From the NCBI GenBank assembly GCA_965238305.1, contig CBDEHK010000001.1, positions 62,001-126,000 on the forward strand: 64,000 bases of DNA, given 5' to 3'. The DNA is from CBDCGJ01 sp965238305 (lineage in GTDB: Bacteria > Pseudomonadota > Alphaproteobacteria > GCA-2731375). Shown here piece after piece: positions 51,761 to 60,245 of the stretch. Under the pieces are notes generated by a model that had not been told where the DNA came from, ran no database searches, and saw only the letters and a list, made by a program, of their open reading frames with translations. A program made the translations under genes and the position numbers. Within the stretch, counting starts at the first letter, position 1, and every line of letters begins with the position of its first letter.

Positions 51761-52987
51761 ATGGCCTCGAAATTTGGCGGTTTGATCTTCAATCAGCGCG
51801 ATCCCGAAAAAATGGGCACTGTCGACTGCCTTATGCATACAGGTTCGGGAACTAACCGATCCTATTATCTGTTAACCTGCGCGCACGTTCTGGCGGGGAG
51901 ATCTGATACGGAAAAAGGCGACCCAATCGTCTGGAAAGATTTCGAAGGCGAAGATTTGGTTGTGGGCGAGCTTAGACGATGGACAACGCGAAACCGAAAC
52001 GACAATGCATTGTTAAGCGCCGATGCGGCGCTAGTCGAAATCAAACCGGAATTAGCGAAGAAAATTCTGCCGAAAATAAACCTGCCGACACAGATCACCG
52101 GACAAATTTCGATTGGCGATAAAGTATCGATACATGGTGGAAATTCGCAGAAAAGCTACAGGCTGACCATTGTAGATAGCGATTTCGCCGTTCCTGAAGG
52201 ATTTAGATCGGGAAATTTGGGGCTAAAATACCGCTATTTTGGCACCATGCTTTGCGCCCCAACGAATGGCAGTCCTATTAATGGCGACAGCGGTAGTGCG
52301 GTATTTGATCAACAGGGCCGCTTGGTCGGTGTGTATTTCTTAGGTGCGACCGACAGCGACGGAAATCCCCGCGCCGCTTTTTTCCCAATTGAAAAAATTC
52401 GCTTGGCGCTAAATCACGAAGCAACTGGCTTTGAACCGATCGTGCTCACGCGAGCAAATATCCCGGCCGATTGGGCAAGCGAATTGGCGATCGAACCACC
52501 TGCGCCGGCGGAAGAAATATCCATCACGGAGCCATCCACGCCAGTTACAACAGAACCCACAGCCGAAATTGAGCTAGACGATCTTTCAAATGATCATATC
52601 GTCCTGGCCAAAACCTTGTGGGGCGAGGCGAGAGGGGAAGGAGAGGCTGGCCAAATTGCTGTGGCCGCAGTCATACTAAATCGCTTAAGGCAAAACAAAG
52701 TTCAACGGTTTGGCGGTACAATTGCCGAAGTTTGTCAAAAACCACTGCAATTTTCGTGCTGGAATGTCGACGATCCAAATTTGGGAAAAATGAACAATCT
52801 TACGACGTCGGATCGTGACTATGCAGCTTGCTTGAATGTGGCGCGGCGCGCCATCGCCGGAGAACTGGTCGACCCGACCAATAGTTCCGATCATTATCAC
52901 CACACAAATATTACTGCATCCTGGTCCAACGGCCACACACCGGCGAAAACGATCGGTCACCACAATTTCTACAACGACATCTCGTAG
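51761..52987 (+). CDS. trypsin-like serine protease fused to SleB-type cell wall hydrolase
   Basis: The protein has 408 residues. Residues 1-225 form a chymotrypsin-fold protease with a readable triad: His42 in LLTCAHVLAG, Asp88 in SADAALVEI, and Ser177 in NGDSGSAVF. A Pro/Thr/Glu-rich linker (about 245-272) follows. Residues 278-408 are a SleB/CwlJ (Hydrolase_2) domain: AKTLWGEARGEGEAGQIAVA with the catalytic Glu289, and HHTNITASW near the end. There is no signal peptide or membrane anchor, which is odd for a wall hydrolase. GGAGG six bases before the ATG fixes the start. The lipoprotein gene upstream is its likely partner. The combination is rare in my experience. Confidence 0.87.
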   Translation: MASKFGGLIFNQRDPEKMGTVDCLMHTGSGTNRSYYLLTCAHVLAGRSDTEKGDPIVWKDFEGEDLVVGELRRWTTRNRNDNALLSADAALVEIKPELAKKILPKINLPTQITGQISIGDKVSIHGGNSQKSYRLTIVDSDFAVPEGFRSGNLGLKYRYFGTMLCAPTNGSPINGDSGSAVFDQQGRLVGVYFLGATDSDGNPRAAFFPIEKIRLALNHEATGFEPIVLTRANIPADWASELAIEPPAPAEEISITEPSTPVTTEPTAEIELDDLSNDHIVLAKTLWGEARGEGEAGQIAVAAVILNRLRQNKVQRFGGTIAEVCQKPLQFSCWNVDDPNLGKMNNLTTSDRDYAACLNVARRAIAGELVDPTNSSDHYHHTNITASWSNGHTPAKTIGHHNFYNDIS

Positions 52988-53004
52988 CTCACTACGATTT
53001 TCAG

Positions 53005-54123
53005 TTACGCCGCCAGTTTATCCAGTTCGTGGATCAGGGTTTCGCCCATCGCTTCGGTGGAAACTTTAGTCATGCCCGGTTGCATGATGTCGGCGGTGCG
53101 GATGCTGCCAGCGAGAACGTTTTCGACCGCTTTGTCAATCAAGTCGGCGTCTTCGGCCAATTCGAAAGAATAGCGGAGCGCCATTGAGAAAGACAATAAG
53201 GTCGCCAGCGGATTGGCCAGGCCCTGACCGGTAATGTCCGGAGCGGAGCCGTGCACCGGTTCGTACATGGCTTTGCGGCGGCCAGTTTCGTCGACCGCGC
53301 CCAAGCTGGCCGACGGCAACATGCCCAAACTACCGGTCAGCATCGCCGCCGTATCCGACAGCATGTCACCGAACAGATTGTCGGTGACGATAACGTCAAA
53401 CTGCTTCGGCTGACGGACCAGCTGCATAGAGCAATTGTCGGCATACATGTGGCTGAGCTCAAGATCGTGGTATTGCGCATTGTCGTCATAAAGCTTCTGC
53501 ACTTCTTCGCGCCAGAGCACGCCTGATTCCATCACATTGGCTTTTTCCACCGAACAAATCTTGCCGTTGCGTTTTTGCGCCAGATCGAAGGCGACTTCCG
53601 TCACGCGGATGATTTCGTTGGTGGTGTAACGTTGGGTGTTGACGCCTTCACGCTGGCCGTCCGGTAGATCAAAAATACCGCGTGGTTCACCGAAATAGCT
53701 GCCTGCGGTCAGTTCACGGACAATCATGATATCAAGACCGGACACCAGTTCCGGCTTAAGGGTCGAGGCATCAACCAAAGCGTCAAAACACATGGCCGGG
53801 CGTAGATTGGCGAACAGGTCCATCTCCTTACGCAAACGCAGAAGACCGCGTTCAGGTTTGATGTTAAAGTCGAGATCGTCCCATTTTGGTCCCCCGACCG
53901 CGCCCAACAACACACAATCGACGCTTTGGGCCACTTCCATCACTTCATCGGTTATTGGGATACCATGAGCATCGATGGCGCAACCGCCAACCAGCCCTTC
54001 TTCCAGGTCGAACCCGACGGCCCGACGCTTATCCATCCAATCGATGACGCGGTGTACTTCGCCCATTACTTCCGGACCAATACCGTCGCCGGGCAGAACC
54101 AGCATTTTTTTGTTCGATGCCAT
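53005..54123 (-). CDS. leuB: 3-isopropylmalate dehydrogenase
   Basis: The protein has 372 residues. LVLPGDGIGPEVMGEVHRVIDW is the N-terminal signature, and substrate Arg residues are in RLRKEMDLFANLRP. The metal Asp motifs VTDNLFGDMLSDTAAMLTGSLG and EPVHGSAPDITGQGLANP are intact. It oxidises and decarboxylates 3-isopropylmalate in leucine synthesis. It follows leuD by 37 bases in a leuC-leuD-leuB run. The facing protease/SleB gene ends 17 bases from its stop. Confidence 0.97.
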   Translation of the reverse strand: MASNKKMLVLPGDGIGPEVMGEVHRVIDWMDKRRAVGFDLEEGLVGGCAIDAHGIPITDEVMEVAQSVDCVLLGAVGGPKWDDLDFNIKPERGLLRLRKEMDLFANLRPAMCFDALVDASTLKPELVSGLDIMIVRELTAGSYFGEPRGIFDLPDGQREGVNTQRYTTNEIIRVTEVAFDLAQKRNGKICSVEKANVMESGVLWREEVQKLYDDNAQYHDLELSHMYADNCSMQLVRQPKQFDVIVTDNLFGDMLSDTAAMLTGSLGMLPSASLGAVDETGRRKAMYEPVHGSAPDITGQGLANPLATLLSFSMALRYSFELAEDADLIDKAVENVLAGSIRTADIMQPGMTKVSTEAMGETLIHELDKLAA

Positions 54124-54160
54124 GGAATCTCTTTCTTGTTTCTTAGGTTATTTGTTGGTT

Positions 54161-54778
54161 TTAGCCTTGCGCATAAAGCCAAGGTTGAGAGGATTTTTGC
54201 CCATCTTCAAAGCTGTCGATCTTGTCTTTTTTCTCCAGCGTCAAACCAACTTCATCAAGGCCGTTCAGCAGGCAATGCTTGCGGAACGGGTCGATCTCAA
54301 AGTTGATGCTGCCGCCGTCCGGGCCGGTGATTTCCTGGGCTTCCAGATCGACCGACAAGGTGGCATTCGCGCCGCGCTCGGCATCGTCGAACAAAGCATC
54401 CAATTGTTCCGGCGTCACCTTGATCGGCAGGATGCCGTTCTTGAAACAATTGTTATAGAAAATATCAGCAAAACTGGTCGAAATGACACAACGAATGCCA
54501 AAATCCAGCAACGCCCAGGGGGCATGTTCGCGTGACGAACCACATCCAAAATTGTCGCCGGCGACGAGTATTTTTGCTTCCCGGTAAGCCGGTTGGTTCA
54601 AGACAAATTCCGGCTTTTCCGATCCGTCGACTTCAAAACGCATATCGTTGAACAGGTTCTTGCCCAGTCCGGTGCGTTTGATGGTTTTCAGGAACTGTTT
54701 AGCGATAATCATATCGGTGTCGACATTGATCATTTTCATCGGCGCTGCGACACCGGTCAGTTTATTGAACTTTTCCAT
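54161..54778 (-). CDS. leuD: 3-isopropylmalate dehydratase small subunit
   Basis: The protein has 205 residues. NVDTDMIIAKQFLKTIKRTGLG is the N-terminal swivelling-domain motif, and ILVAGDNFGCGSSREHAPWAL is the diagnostic loop of the aconitase-family small domain. With LeuC it isomerises 2- to 3-isopropylmalate. It starts 15 bases after leuC. Confidence 0.97.
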   Translation of the reverse strand: MEKFNKLTGVAAPMKMINVDTDMIIAKQFLKTIKRTGLGKNLFNDMRFEVDGSEKPEFVLNQPAYREAKILVAGDNFGCGSSREHAPWALLDFGIRCVISTSFADIFYNNCFKNGILPIKVTPEQLDALFDDAERGANATLSVDLEAQEITGPDGGSINFEIDPFRKHCLLNGLDEVGLTLEKKDKIDSFEDGQKSSQPWLYAQG

Positions 54779-54793
54779 GATCTTCCCCCTCGC

Positions 54794-56200
54794 CTAATCC
54801 AGGTTCCGCACATCGGTCAGGGTGCCGACAATCGCTGCCGCCACTGCCATTTCCGGGCTGACCAAATGGGTCCGCCCGCCAAATCCCTGGCGGCCTTCAA
54901 AATTGCGGTTCGAAGTTGAGGCGCAGCGTTCCCCTGGCGCCAATTGATCCGCATTCATCGCCAAGCACATCGAACATCCGGGTTCGCGCCATTCAAATCC
55001 AGCATCGACGAAGATCTTGTCCAGGCCTTCTTGTTCCGCCTGGTCTTTTACCAGTCCGGAGCCCGGCACCACCATGGCATCGACATGATCGGCCACTTTG
55101 CGGCCTTTCGCGATCCCGGCAGCGGCGCGCATGTCTTCGATCCGGCCGTTGGTGCAGGAACCAATGAAGACCCGGTCGACTTTTAGGTCAGTCAACGGCG
55201 TGCCGGCCTCCAGGCCCATATAATTGAGGGACCGTTCAATCGCCTGCTTCTTACCCTCGTCCGCGACGTCATCCGGACTGGGGACACTGGCCGTGATCGG
55301 CAGCGCGTCTTCCGGACTTGTGCCCCAGGTGACGTAAGGCACGATCTCTGCGGCATTCAACAACACTTCAATATCGTAGCTAGCGCCGTCGTCTGTCTTC
55401 AGGGTTTTCCAATATTCAACCGCCTGTTCAAAGGCGCCGGCTTTAGGGGCCATCGGCCGTCCAGCGACATAGTCAAAGGTGGTCTGGTCGGGCGCAATCA
55501 GGCCGGCCCGGGCACCCCCTTCGATGGTCATGTTGCAGATCGTCATCCGCCCTTCCATGGACAGATTTTCAATTGCCTGGCCGGTATATTCGATGACGCA
55601 GCCGGTACCGCCGGCGGTGCCGATTTTACCGATAATCGCCAGGATCAGGTCTTTTGCGGTGCAGCCAGCGGGCAGATCGCCTTCCACATGAAGGCGCATA
55701 TTCTTGGCGCGTGCTTGCACCAGGGTTTGTGTTGCCAGCACATGTTCGACTTCCGACGTCCCGATACCGAAGGCCAAGGCGCCGAATGCACCGTGGGTAG
55801 CGGTGTGACTGTCACCGCAAACAATCGTCGCACCCGGTAGGGTAAAACCCTGTTCCGGGCCGATAATGTGAACAATGCCCTGACGCACGTCATCCATGCC
55901 GTAATATTCGATACCGAATTCTTTGCAATTTTGAGCCAAGGTTTCGACCTGGATGCGGCTTTCTTCTTCGACAATGCCTTGGCTACGATCTGTGGTCGGC
56001 ACGTTATGGTCGGCCACGGCCAAGGTGGCTTCCGGGCGGCGCACATTGCGACCGGCATCGCGCAGGCCTTCAAAAGCCTGCGGGCTGGTGACTTCATGGA
56101 CCAGATGGCGGTCGACATAAAGTACGGCACTGCCGTCGTCGCCTTCATGGACGATGTGGCTGTCCCAAATTTTGTCGTAAAGAGTACGGAATGTTGTCAT
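54794..56200 (-). CDS. leuC: 3-isopropylmalate dehydratase large subunit
   Basis: The protein has 468 residues. The three [4Fe-4S] cysteines are visible: GSCTNGR, and the pair in EPGCSMCLAMN. Other aconitase-family signatures are IVCGDSHTATHGAFGALAFGIG and GSCTNGRIEDMRAAA. It catalyses the isomerisation of isopropylmalate with LeuD. It is the first gene of leuCDB; the preceding rplS gene ends 127 bases upstream, and that gap has a hairpin and a possible terminator. Confidence 0.97.
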   Translation of the reverse strand: MTTFRTLYDKIWDSHIVHEGDDGSAVLYVDRHLVHEVTSPQAFEGLRDAGRNVRRPEATLAVADHNVPTTDRSQGIVEEESRIQVETLAQNCKEFGIEYYGMDDVRQGIVHIIGPEQGFTLPGATIVCGDSHTATHGAFGALAFGIGTSEVEHVLATQTLVQARAKNMRLHVEGDLPAGCTAKDLILAIIGKIGTAGGTGCVIEYTGQAIENLSMEGRMTICNMTIEGGARAGLIAPDQTTFDYVAGRPMAPKAGAFEQAVEYWKTLKTDDGASYDIEVLLNAAEIVPYVTWGTSPEDALPITASVPSPDDVADEGKKQAIERSLNYMGLEAGTPLTDLKVDRVFIGSCTNGRIEDMRAAAGIAKGRKVADHVDAMVVPGSGLVKDQAEQEGLDKIFVDAGFEWREPGCSMCLAMNADQLAPGERCASTSNRNFEGRQGFGGRTHLVSPEMAVAAAIVGTLTDVRNLD

Positions 56201-56225
56201 CAGCGCGGTCCTTCGCTTCTTATCC

Positions 56226-56241
56226 GCTGTCCCGAGACAGC
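56226..56241 (-). other. leader hairpin before leuC
   Basis: GCTGTC and GACAGC pair perfectly over 6 bp; read on the transcript strand the loop is UCGG, a stable tetraloop form. It lies 26 bases before the leuC start. No leucine-rich leader peptide is visible near it, so a classical attenuator cannot be claimed. Confidence 0.5.
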
Positions 56242-56287
56242 AGCTTTCTCATATGCAAGTTTGGCGCGCGCCAATTGCCACGAGAAA

Positions 56288-56300
56288 GCGGCGAAGCCGC
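56288..56300 (-). terminator. possible terminator after rplS
   Basis: On the minus strand GCGGC-TTC-GCCGC is followed by TTTCT, 28-40 bases after the rplS stop. The stem is short and the U-tract weak, so read-through into leuC is possible. Confidence 0.45.
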
Positions 56301-56327
56301 GCCTGATGAAACTAACGTCAGACGGTG

Positions 56328-56705
56328 CTATTTTGCCCGACGGGTGTGATCGACTTTTTCGGCAATCCGAGCGGATTTGCCACGGCGACCACGAAGATAA
56401 TAGAGCTTGGCGCGACGGACCCGGCCACGACGGATCACTTCGATCGAATCGATCCGTGGGCTGTAAGTTGGGAACACCCGTTCCACACCTTCGCCATAAG
56501 AGATTTTGCGCACGGTAAACGAAGAATTGATGCCATCGTTCTTCACCGCGATGCAGACACCTTCATAGGCCTGCACACGCTCGCGGGTGCCTTCGACCAC
56601 CTTGACATTGACCCGCATCGTATCGCCGGGCCCAAATTCAGGTGTCTCACGCAGTTCCTTGAGCTTCCCCAGCTGCTTGTCTTCAAATTTCTGCAACAGG
56701 TTCAT
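56328..56705 (-). CDS. rplS: 50S ribosomal protein L19
   Basis: This 125-residue protein is colinear with bacterial L19: MNLLQKFEDKQLGKLKE, FGPGDTMRVNVKVVEGTRERVQAYEGVCI, GEGVERVFPTYSPRIDSIEV and RRGRVRRAKLYYLRGRRGKSARI. L19 sits at the 30S-50S interface. AAGGAAGG before the ATG at 56705 confirms the start. It follows trmD in the conserved rpsP-rimM-trmD-rplS order. Confidence 0.97.
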   Translation of the reverse strand: MNLLQKFEDKQLGKLKELRETPEFGPGDTMRVNVKVVEGTRERVQAYEGVCIAVKNDGINSSFTVRKISYGEGVERVFPTYSPRIDSIEVIRRGRVRRAKLYYLRGRRGKSARIAEKVDHTRRAK

Positions 56706-56757
56706 CGCCCTATCCTTCCTTAAATACCGCTGCCGGGCTTCGTTGCCGACAAACGGG

Positions 56758-57510
56758 TCAAATCTTCTTACCATCCAGGTAGCGCGCCCATAAATCAGGT
56801 CGTCGCTGTTTTGTCAATTCCTCCGCCTGACTTAATCGCCATTGACGGACTTTTTCGTGATGACCGGAGGTTAAAACGTCCGGCACTTCACGCCCTTCCC
56901 AAACTTGTGGTCGGGTATATTGCGGGTATTCCAACAGGCCCCGCGAAAAACTTTCTTCTGCCAACGCCGCCGGATCGCCGATCACGCCGGGCAATAGCCG
57001 GATCACCGCATCCATGAGCATCAGCGCCGGCAATTCTCCGCCTGAGACGACAAAGTCGCCAAGGCTTACTTCTTCCACGTCACGGGCGTCCAGGACACGT
57101 TGATCCAAGCCTTCGAAGCGGCCACATAACAAGACCAATCCCGGCTCTTTGGCAAAGTCTTCCGCCGCCGCCTGATCGAAAGGTCGCCCGCGCGGGCTCA
57201 GATACACCACTCGCGGTGTCACGTCCAGCCCGGAATCGCGAAAATTCTGACCGGCTCGTGCCGTCATATCGTCCAGCGCCCGACCCACCACATCCGGCTT
57301 TAACACCATGCCGGCGCCGCCGCCCATCGGCGTGTCGTCAACCGATTTATGCCGATCGGTGGCATAGCTGCGTATATCGGCGCATTCCAGATGCCAAATC
57401 CCATTTTCATGCGCTTTGCCCGCCAAGCTTAACCCCAGCGGACCCGGAAACATTTCCGGGAACAAGCTCAACACCCAGGCCGTCCACAAAGGTCGGTTAT
57501 TCGGACGCAT
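56758..57510 (-). CDS. trmD: tRNA (guanine-37-N1)-methyltransferase
   Basis: The 250-residue SPOUT methyltransferase has WVLSLFPEMFPGPLG, DDTPMGGGAGMVLKPDVV (substrate loop), LLCGRFEGLDQRV and SLGDFVVSGGELPALMLMDAV, the trefoil-knot SAM site, followed by LEYPQYTRPQVWEG. It methylates G37 of tRNAs reading CNN codons and prevents frameshifts. The ATG at 57510 overlaps the rimM end by 14 bases, so translation is coupled. It is followed by rplS after 52 bases. Confidence 0.96.
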   Translation of the reverse strand: MRPNNRPLWTAWVLSLFPEMFPGPLGLSLAGKAHENGIWHLECADIRSYATDRHKSVDDTPMGGGAGMVLKPDVVGRALDDMTARAGQNFRDSGLDVTPRVVYLSPRGRPFDQAAAEDFAKEPGLVLLCGRFEGLDQRVLDARDVEEVSLGDFVVSGGELPALMLMDAVIRLLPGVIGDPAALAEESFSRGLLEYPQYTRPQVWEGREVPDVLTSGHHEKVRQWRLSQAEELTKQRRPDLWARYLDGKKI

Positions 57511-58069
57511 CTTCGCCTTCGTCCTTACCGTTTTGTTCGTCCTTGTCGTCACTAAACAGGCTTTCGACACCATTTATCCGCACCATACCGGCAGCCACAT
57601 CTATTTCCGGCACGGATTCTCGGGTAAATGGGATTAACACAATTTTCCGGCCTTGCGGCAAGCGCACTTCCAACATGTCGCCGGCGCCGAAATTCTGCAC
57701 TGCGTGGATGGTGCCAAAAACCTTCTCCCCGGCACCGACAACCCGAAGGCCGATCAGATCAGTTTGATAGAATTCATCCCCATCCACATCGTCATCCGGC
57801 AGTTGGCTGCGCGGGACATGTAACTCTGTTCCGCGCAGTTTCTCCGCCGCGTCACGATCATTAACCCCATCGACACTGACCAAAAGCGCACCTTTGGCCA
57901 TGCCCTTGAAGGATACCTGATATTCGCGCCCGCCCCGGTCTGAGAGCGGGCCATAATTCAGGATCGCCGCCGGGTCATCTGTAAAACTGCGCAGTTTGAT
58001 CAAACCACGAACGCCATGCGGTGCCGTAAATTGACCGAGCATGACAAGGTTTTGTGCATTCTGCGTCAT
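57497..58069 (-). CDS. rimM: 16S rRNA processing protein RimM
   Basis: The protein has 190 residues. LGQFTAPHGVRGLIKLRSFTDDP is the RimM N-terminal domain, and DLIGLRVVGAGEKVFGTIHAVQNFGAGDMLEV with LIPFTRESVPEID is the PRC-barrel C-terminal domain. It assists maturation of the 30S head and binds S19. The C-terminal tail (SDDKDEQNGKDEGEDASE) is strongly acidic. The ATG at 58069 is used because the frame upstream has no family similarity. It overlaps trmD. Confidence 0.95.
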   Translation of the reverse strand: MTQNAQNLVMLGQFTAPHGVRGLIKLRSFTDDPAAILNYGPLSDRGGREYQVSFKGMAKGALLVSVDGVNDRDAAEKLRGTELHVPRSQLPDDDVDGDEFYQTDLIGLRVVGAGEKVFGTIHAVQNFGAGDMLEVRLPQGRKIVLIPFTRESVPEIDVAAGMVRINGVESLFSDDKDEQNGKDEGEDASE

Positions 58070-58134
58070 CGCAAATGTCCATACTTGCGCCAAGAATCTA
58101 AAATCGATAACGACATATATCTTTAGAATATAAG

Positions 58135-58160
58135 CCGTCACTCCTGCGCAGGAATGACGG
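58135..58160. repeat. small palindrome of the dispersed extragenic type
   Basis: CCGTCA and TGACGG enclose the perfect palindrome TCCTGCGCAGGA with one mismatched base on each side, giving a 26-base hairpin between rpsP and rimM. Elements with the pattern CGTCAxTCCxGC..GAATGACG are common dispersed repeats in alphaproteobacteria. I found no second copy in this window. Confidence 0.7.
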
Positions 58161-58192
58161 GCAATAAACTACCGCCAGCTGGCACAGCAGAG

Positions 58193-58624
58193 TTATTCCG
58201 CCACCGCTTCTTCTGCCGGTGCTTCTTCCGCCGGTTCTGCTTCAACCGGCGCCGCAGCGGCTTCCGCAGCCGCAGCTTTTGCGGCATCTTCTGCTTCCTG
58301 TTTCTCACGCGCGCGTTCTTGTGCTTTTTCCTTCGGCAACGCTTTTTTCGGATTGCTGCGTTGCGCCGGCATCGCGATGATCTCAGCCTTGCCTAGGAAA
58401 CCGGCCACCCGGTCCGAGGCTTTGGCACCTTCACCCAACCAATACCGAATACGCTCTTCTTTCAGAACGATGCGGTCCGGATTATCTTTTGCCAACAGCG
58501 GATCATAAGTGCCGAGGCGTTCGATGTAACGACCGTCGCGGGGCATCCGGCTATCGGTGACAACGATGCGGTAGAACGGCCGTTTTTTAGCACCGCCGCG
58601 TGCTAAGCGTATCTTCAATGACAT
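58193..58624 (-). CDS. rpsP: 30S ribosomal protein S16 with long Ala/Glu-rich tail
   Basis: The protein has 143 residues. The S16 core occupies about the first 80 residues: MSLKIRLARGGAKKRPFYRIVVTDSRMPRDGRYIERLGTYDPL in two parts, then LKEERIRYWLGEGAKASD. The last 60 residues are a low-complexity tail, first Lys/Glu/Arg then Ala/Glu/Pro-rich (ending EEAPAEEAVAE). S16 binds 16S rRNA in the body of the small subunit. Similar though often shorter tails are seen in other alphaproteobacteria. It follows ffh by 86 bases and precedes rimM. Confidence 0.96.
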   Translation of the reverse strand: MSLKIRLARGGAKKRPFYRIVVTDSRMPRDGRYIERLGTYDPLLAKDNPDRIVLKEERIRYWLGEGAKASDRVAGFLGKAEIIAMPAQRSNPKKALPKEKAQERAREKQEAEDAAKAAAAEAAAAPVEAEPAEEAPAEEAVAE

Positions 58625-58672
58625 GATATTTCTCACTTTCAGTTAGTTAATTCAATGTTTCGTTCTATGGAT

Positions 58673-58700
58673 TTACTTGAAGCAATTTTACTTCAAGTAA
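58673..58700 (-). other. AT-rich hairpin between ffh and rpsP
   Basis: TTACTTGAAG and CTTCAAGTAA are perfect 10-base inverted repeats around an 8-base loop, 11 bases after the ffh stop. No U-tract follows on the minus strand, so this is more likely a processing or stability element than a full terminator. Confidence 0.55.
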
Positions 58701-58710
58701 AATAACTCGT

Positions 58711-60090
58711 TCATACTTTGGGCAGCATGCCACCGGGGCCGCCACCGCCCAGCAGGCCTTCCATGCCGCCGCGCATCAGACCTTTTTTGCCCATTTTCTT
58801 GACTTTTTTCATCATCCCGACCATCTGCTTATGCTGCTTCATCAGCTTGTTTACTTCCTGCACGCTGGTCCCGGAACCGGCCGCAATGCGTTTCTTCCGT
58901 GAGGCGTGGATCAGTCCGGGTTTGACCCGTTCCGTCTTGGTCATGGAAAGAATAATCGCTTCTTGCCGGTTCAGCAGTTTGGGATCGATCTTGGCTTCCG
59001 CCATCTGTTTTTTCATCCCGCCGATACCAGGCAACATGCCCATCAGACCTTCCAAGCCGCCCATTTTTTTCATCTGGCGCAATTGCCCCAGCAGGTCGTC
59101 CATATCGAACTGACCTTTTTCAAGCTTTTTGGCCAGCCGCGCCGCTTCCTCTTCTTCGATGCTCTCACTGGCTTTTTCGACCAGGCTGACGACGTCGCCC
59201 ATGCCGAGGATGCGCGAGGCAATCCGATCCGGATGGAAGGCTTCCAATTCGTCGAGTTTTTCCCCGGTTCCCAAAAGCTTGATCGGGCAGCCGGTGACCG
59301 CGCGCATGGAAAGCGCCGCACCGCCGCGGCCATCGCCATCGATCCGGGTCAATACAATACCGGTCAGATCCAAGCGATCGCCGAATTGTTCAGCTACGTT
59401 CACCGCGTCCTGCCCGGTCAGGCTATCGACCACAAGCAGGATTTCCGTCGGACTAGTCGCTTGCTCCACTGATTTGGCTTCCGCCATCAAAGCTTCATCT
59501 ACATGCAGCCGACCGGCGGTATCGAGAATGACGACGTCGTGGCCTTGCAATTTACCGGCCTGCACGGCGCGCGCGGCGATATCGACTGGCATCTGCCCCT
59601 CGACGATCGGCAGGGTTTGAATATCAGTCTGTTGGCCCAGCACCCGCAATTGTTCTTGCGCCGCCGGACGTCGAGTATCAAGGGAGGCCATCAAGACCTT
59701 TTTCTTTTCCCGCTCGACCAGGCGTTTGGCAATTTTTGCTGTGGTGGTGGTTTTGCCGGAGCCTTGCAGGCCGACAATCATGATCACAACCGGCGGCACC
59801 GCATTCAAATTGAGGTCGACAACTTCCGTGCCTAACATTTCGACCAGGACATCATTGACAATCTTGACGACCATCTGACCCGGCGTGACGGAGCGGACGA
59901 CTTCCTGCCCGATGGCTTGCTCTTTGGCTTTGGCGATGAAATCGCGGGCGACAGAAAGCGCGACATCGGCTTCCAACAACGCCGTCCGCACTTCACGCAA
60001 AGCAGCATCCACGTCCGCTTCGGAAAGCGCACCTCGCTTCGTCAGTTTGTCGAAAATATCGCCGAGACGGCCTTGTAGGCTGTCGAACAT
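58711..60090 (-). CDS. ffh: signal recognition particle protein (SRP54)
   Basis: The 459-residue protein has the full SRP54 layout: N domain from MFDSLQGRLGDIFDKL, G domain with GLQGSGKTTTTAKIAK, DTRRPAAQEQL, DTAGRLHVDEALM and TRIDGDGRGGAALS, and a Met-rich M domain (from about 320) ending in MMKKVKKMGKKG and a Gly-rich tail. It binds signal sequences on ribosomes and with FtsY delivers membrane proteins. The ATG at 60090 fits the family start. It heads the ffh-rpsP-rimM-trmD-rplS group. Confidence 0.97.
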   Translation of the reverse strand: MFDSLQGRLGDIFDKLTKRGALSEADVDAALREVRTALLEADVALSVARDFIAKAKEQAIGQEVVRSVTPGQMVVKIVNDVLVEMLGTEVVDLNLNAVPPVVIMIVGLQGSGKTTTTAKIAKRLVEREKKKVLMASLDTRRPAAQEQLRVLGQQTDIQTLPIVEGQMPVDIAARAVQAGKLQGHDVVILDTAGRLHVDEALMAEAKSVEQATSPTEILLVVDSLTGQDAVNVAEQFGDRLDLTGIVLTRIDGDGRGGAALSMRAVTGCPIKLLGTGEKLDELEAFHPDRIASRILGMGDVVSLVEKASESIEEEEAARLAKKLEKGQFDMDDLLGQLRQMKKMGGLEGLMGMLPGIGGMKKQMAEAKIDPKLLNRQEAIILSMTKTERVKPGLIHASRKKRIAAGSGTSVQEVNKLMKQHKQMVGMMKKVKKMGKKGLMRGGMEGLLGGGGPGGMLPKV

Positions 60091-60245
60091 CGGATCATCC
60101 GTTTCAGTTGCGACGCCTCCCAAGCGGGCGCCTACATATACTCAACGGGTCAAGAGACCATTTGGTGGCCGGTTAATAGGTTGATTACAGCGATAATGCA
60201 AGGGATAATTCAGCGACGCTTTTCAATTTCAAGCCCTGGACGAAT

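Noticed and set aside
56201..56327. Leucine attenuator before leuC
   Set aside because: A stable hairpin is present but no leader peptide with leucine codons can be read upstream of it.
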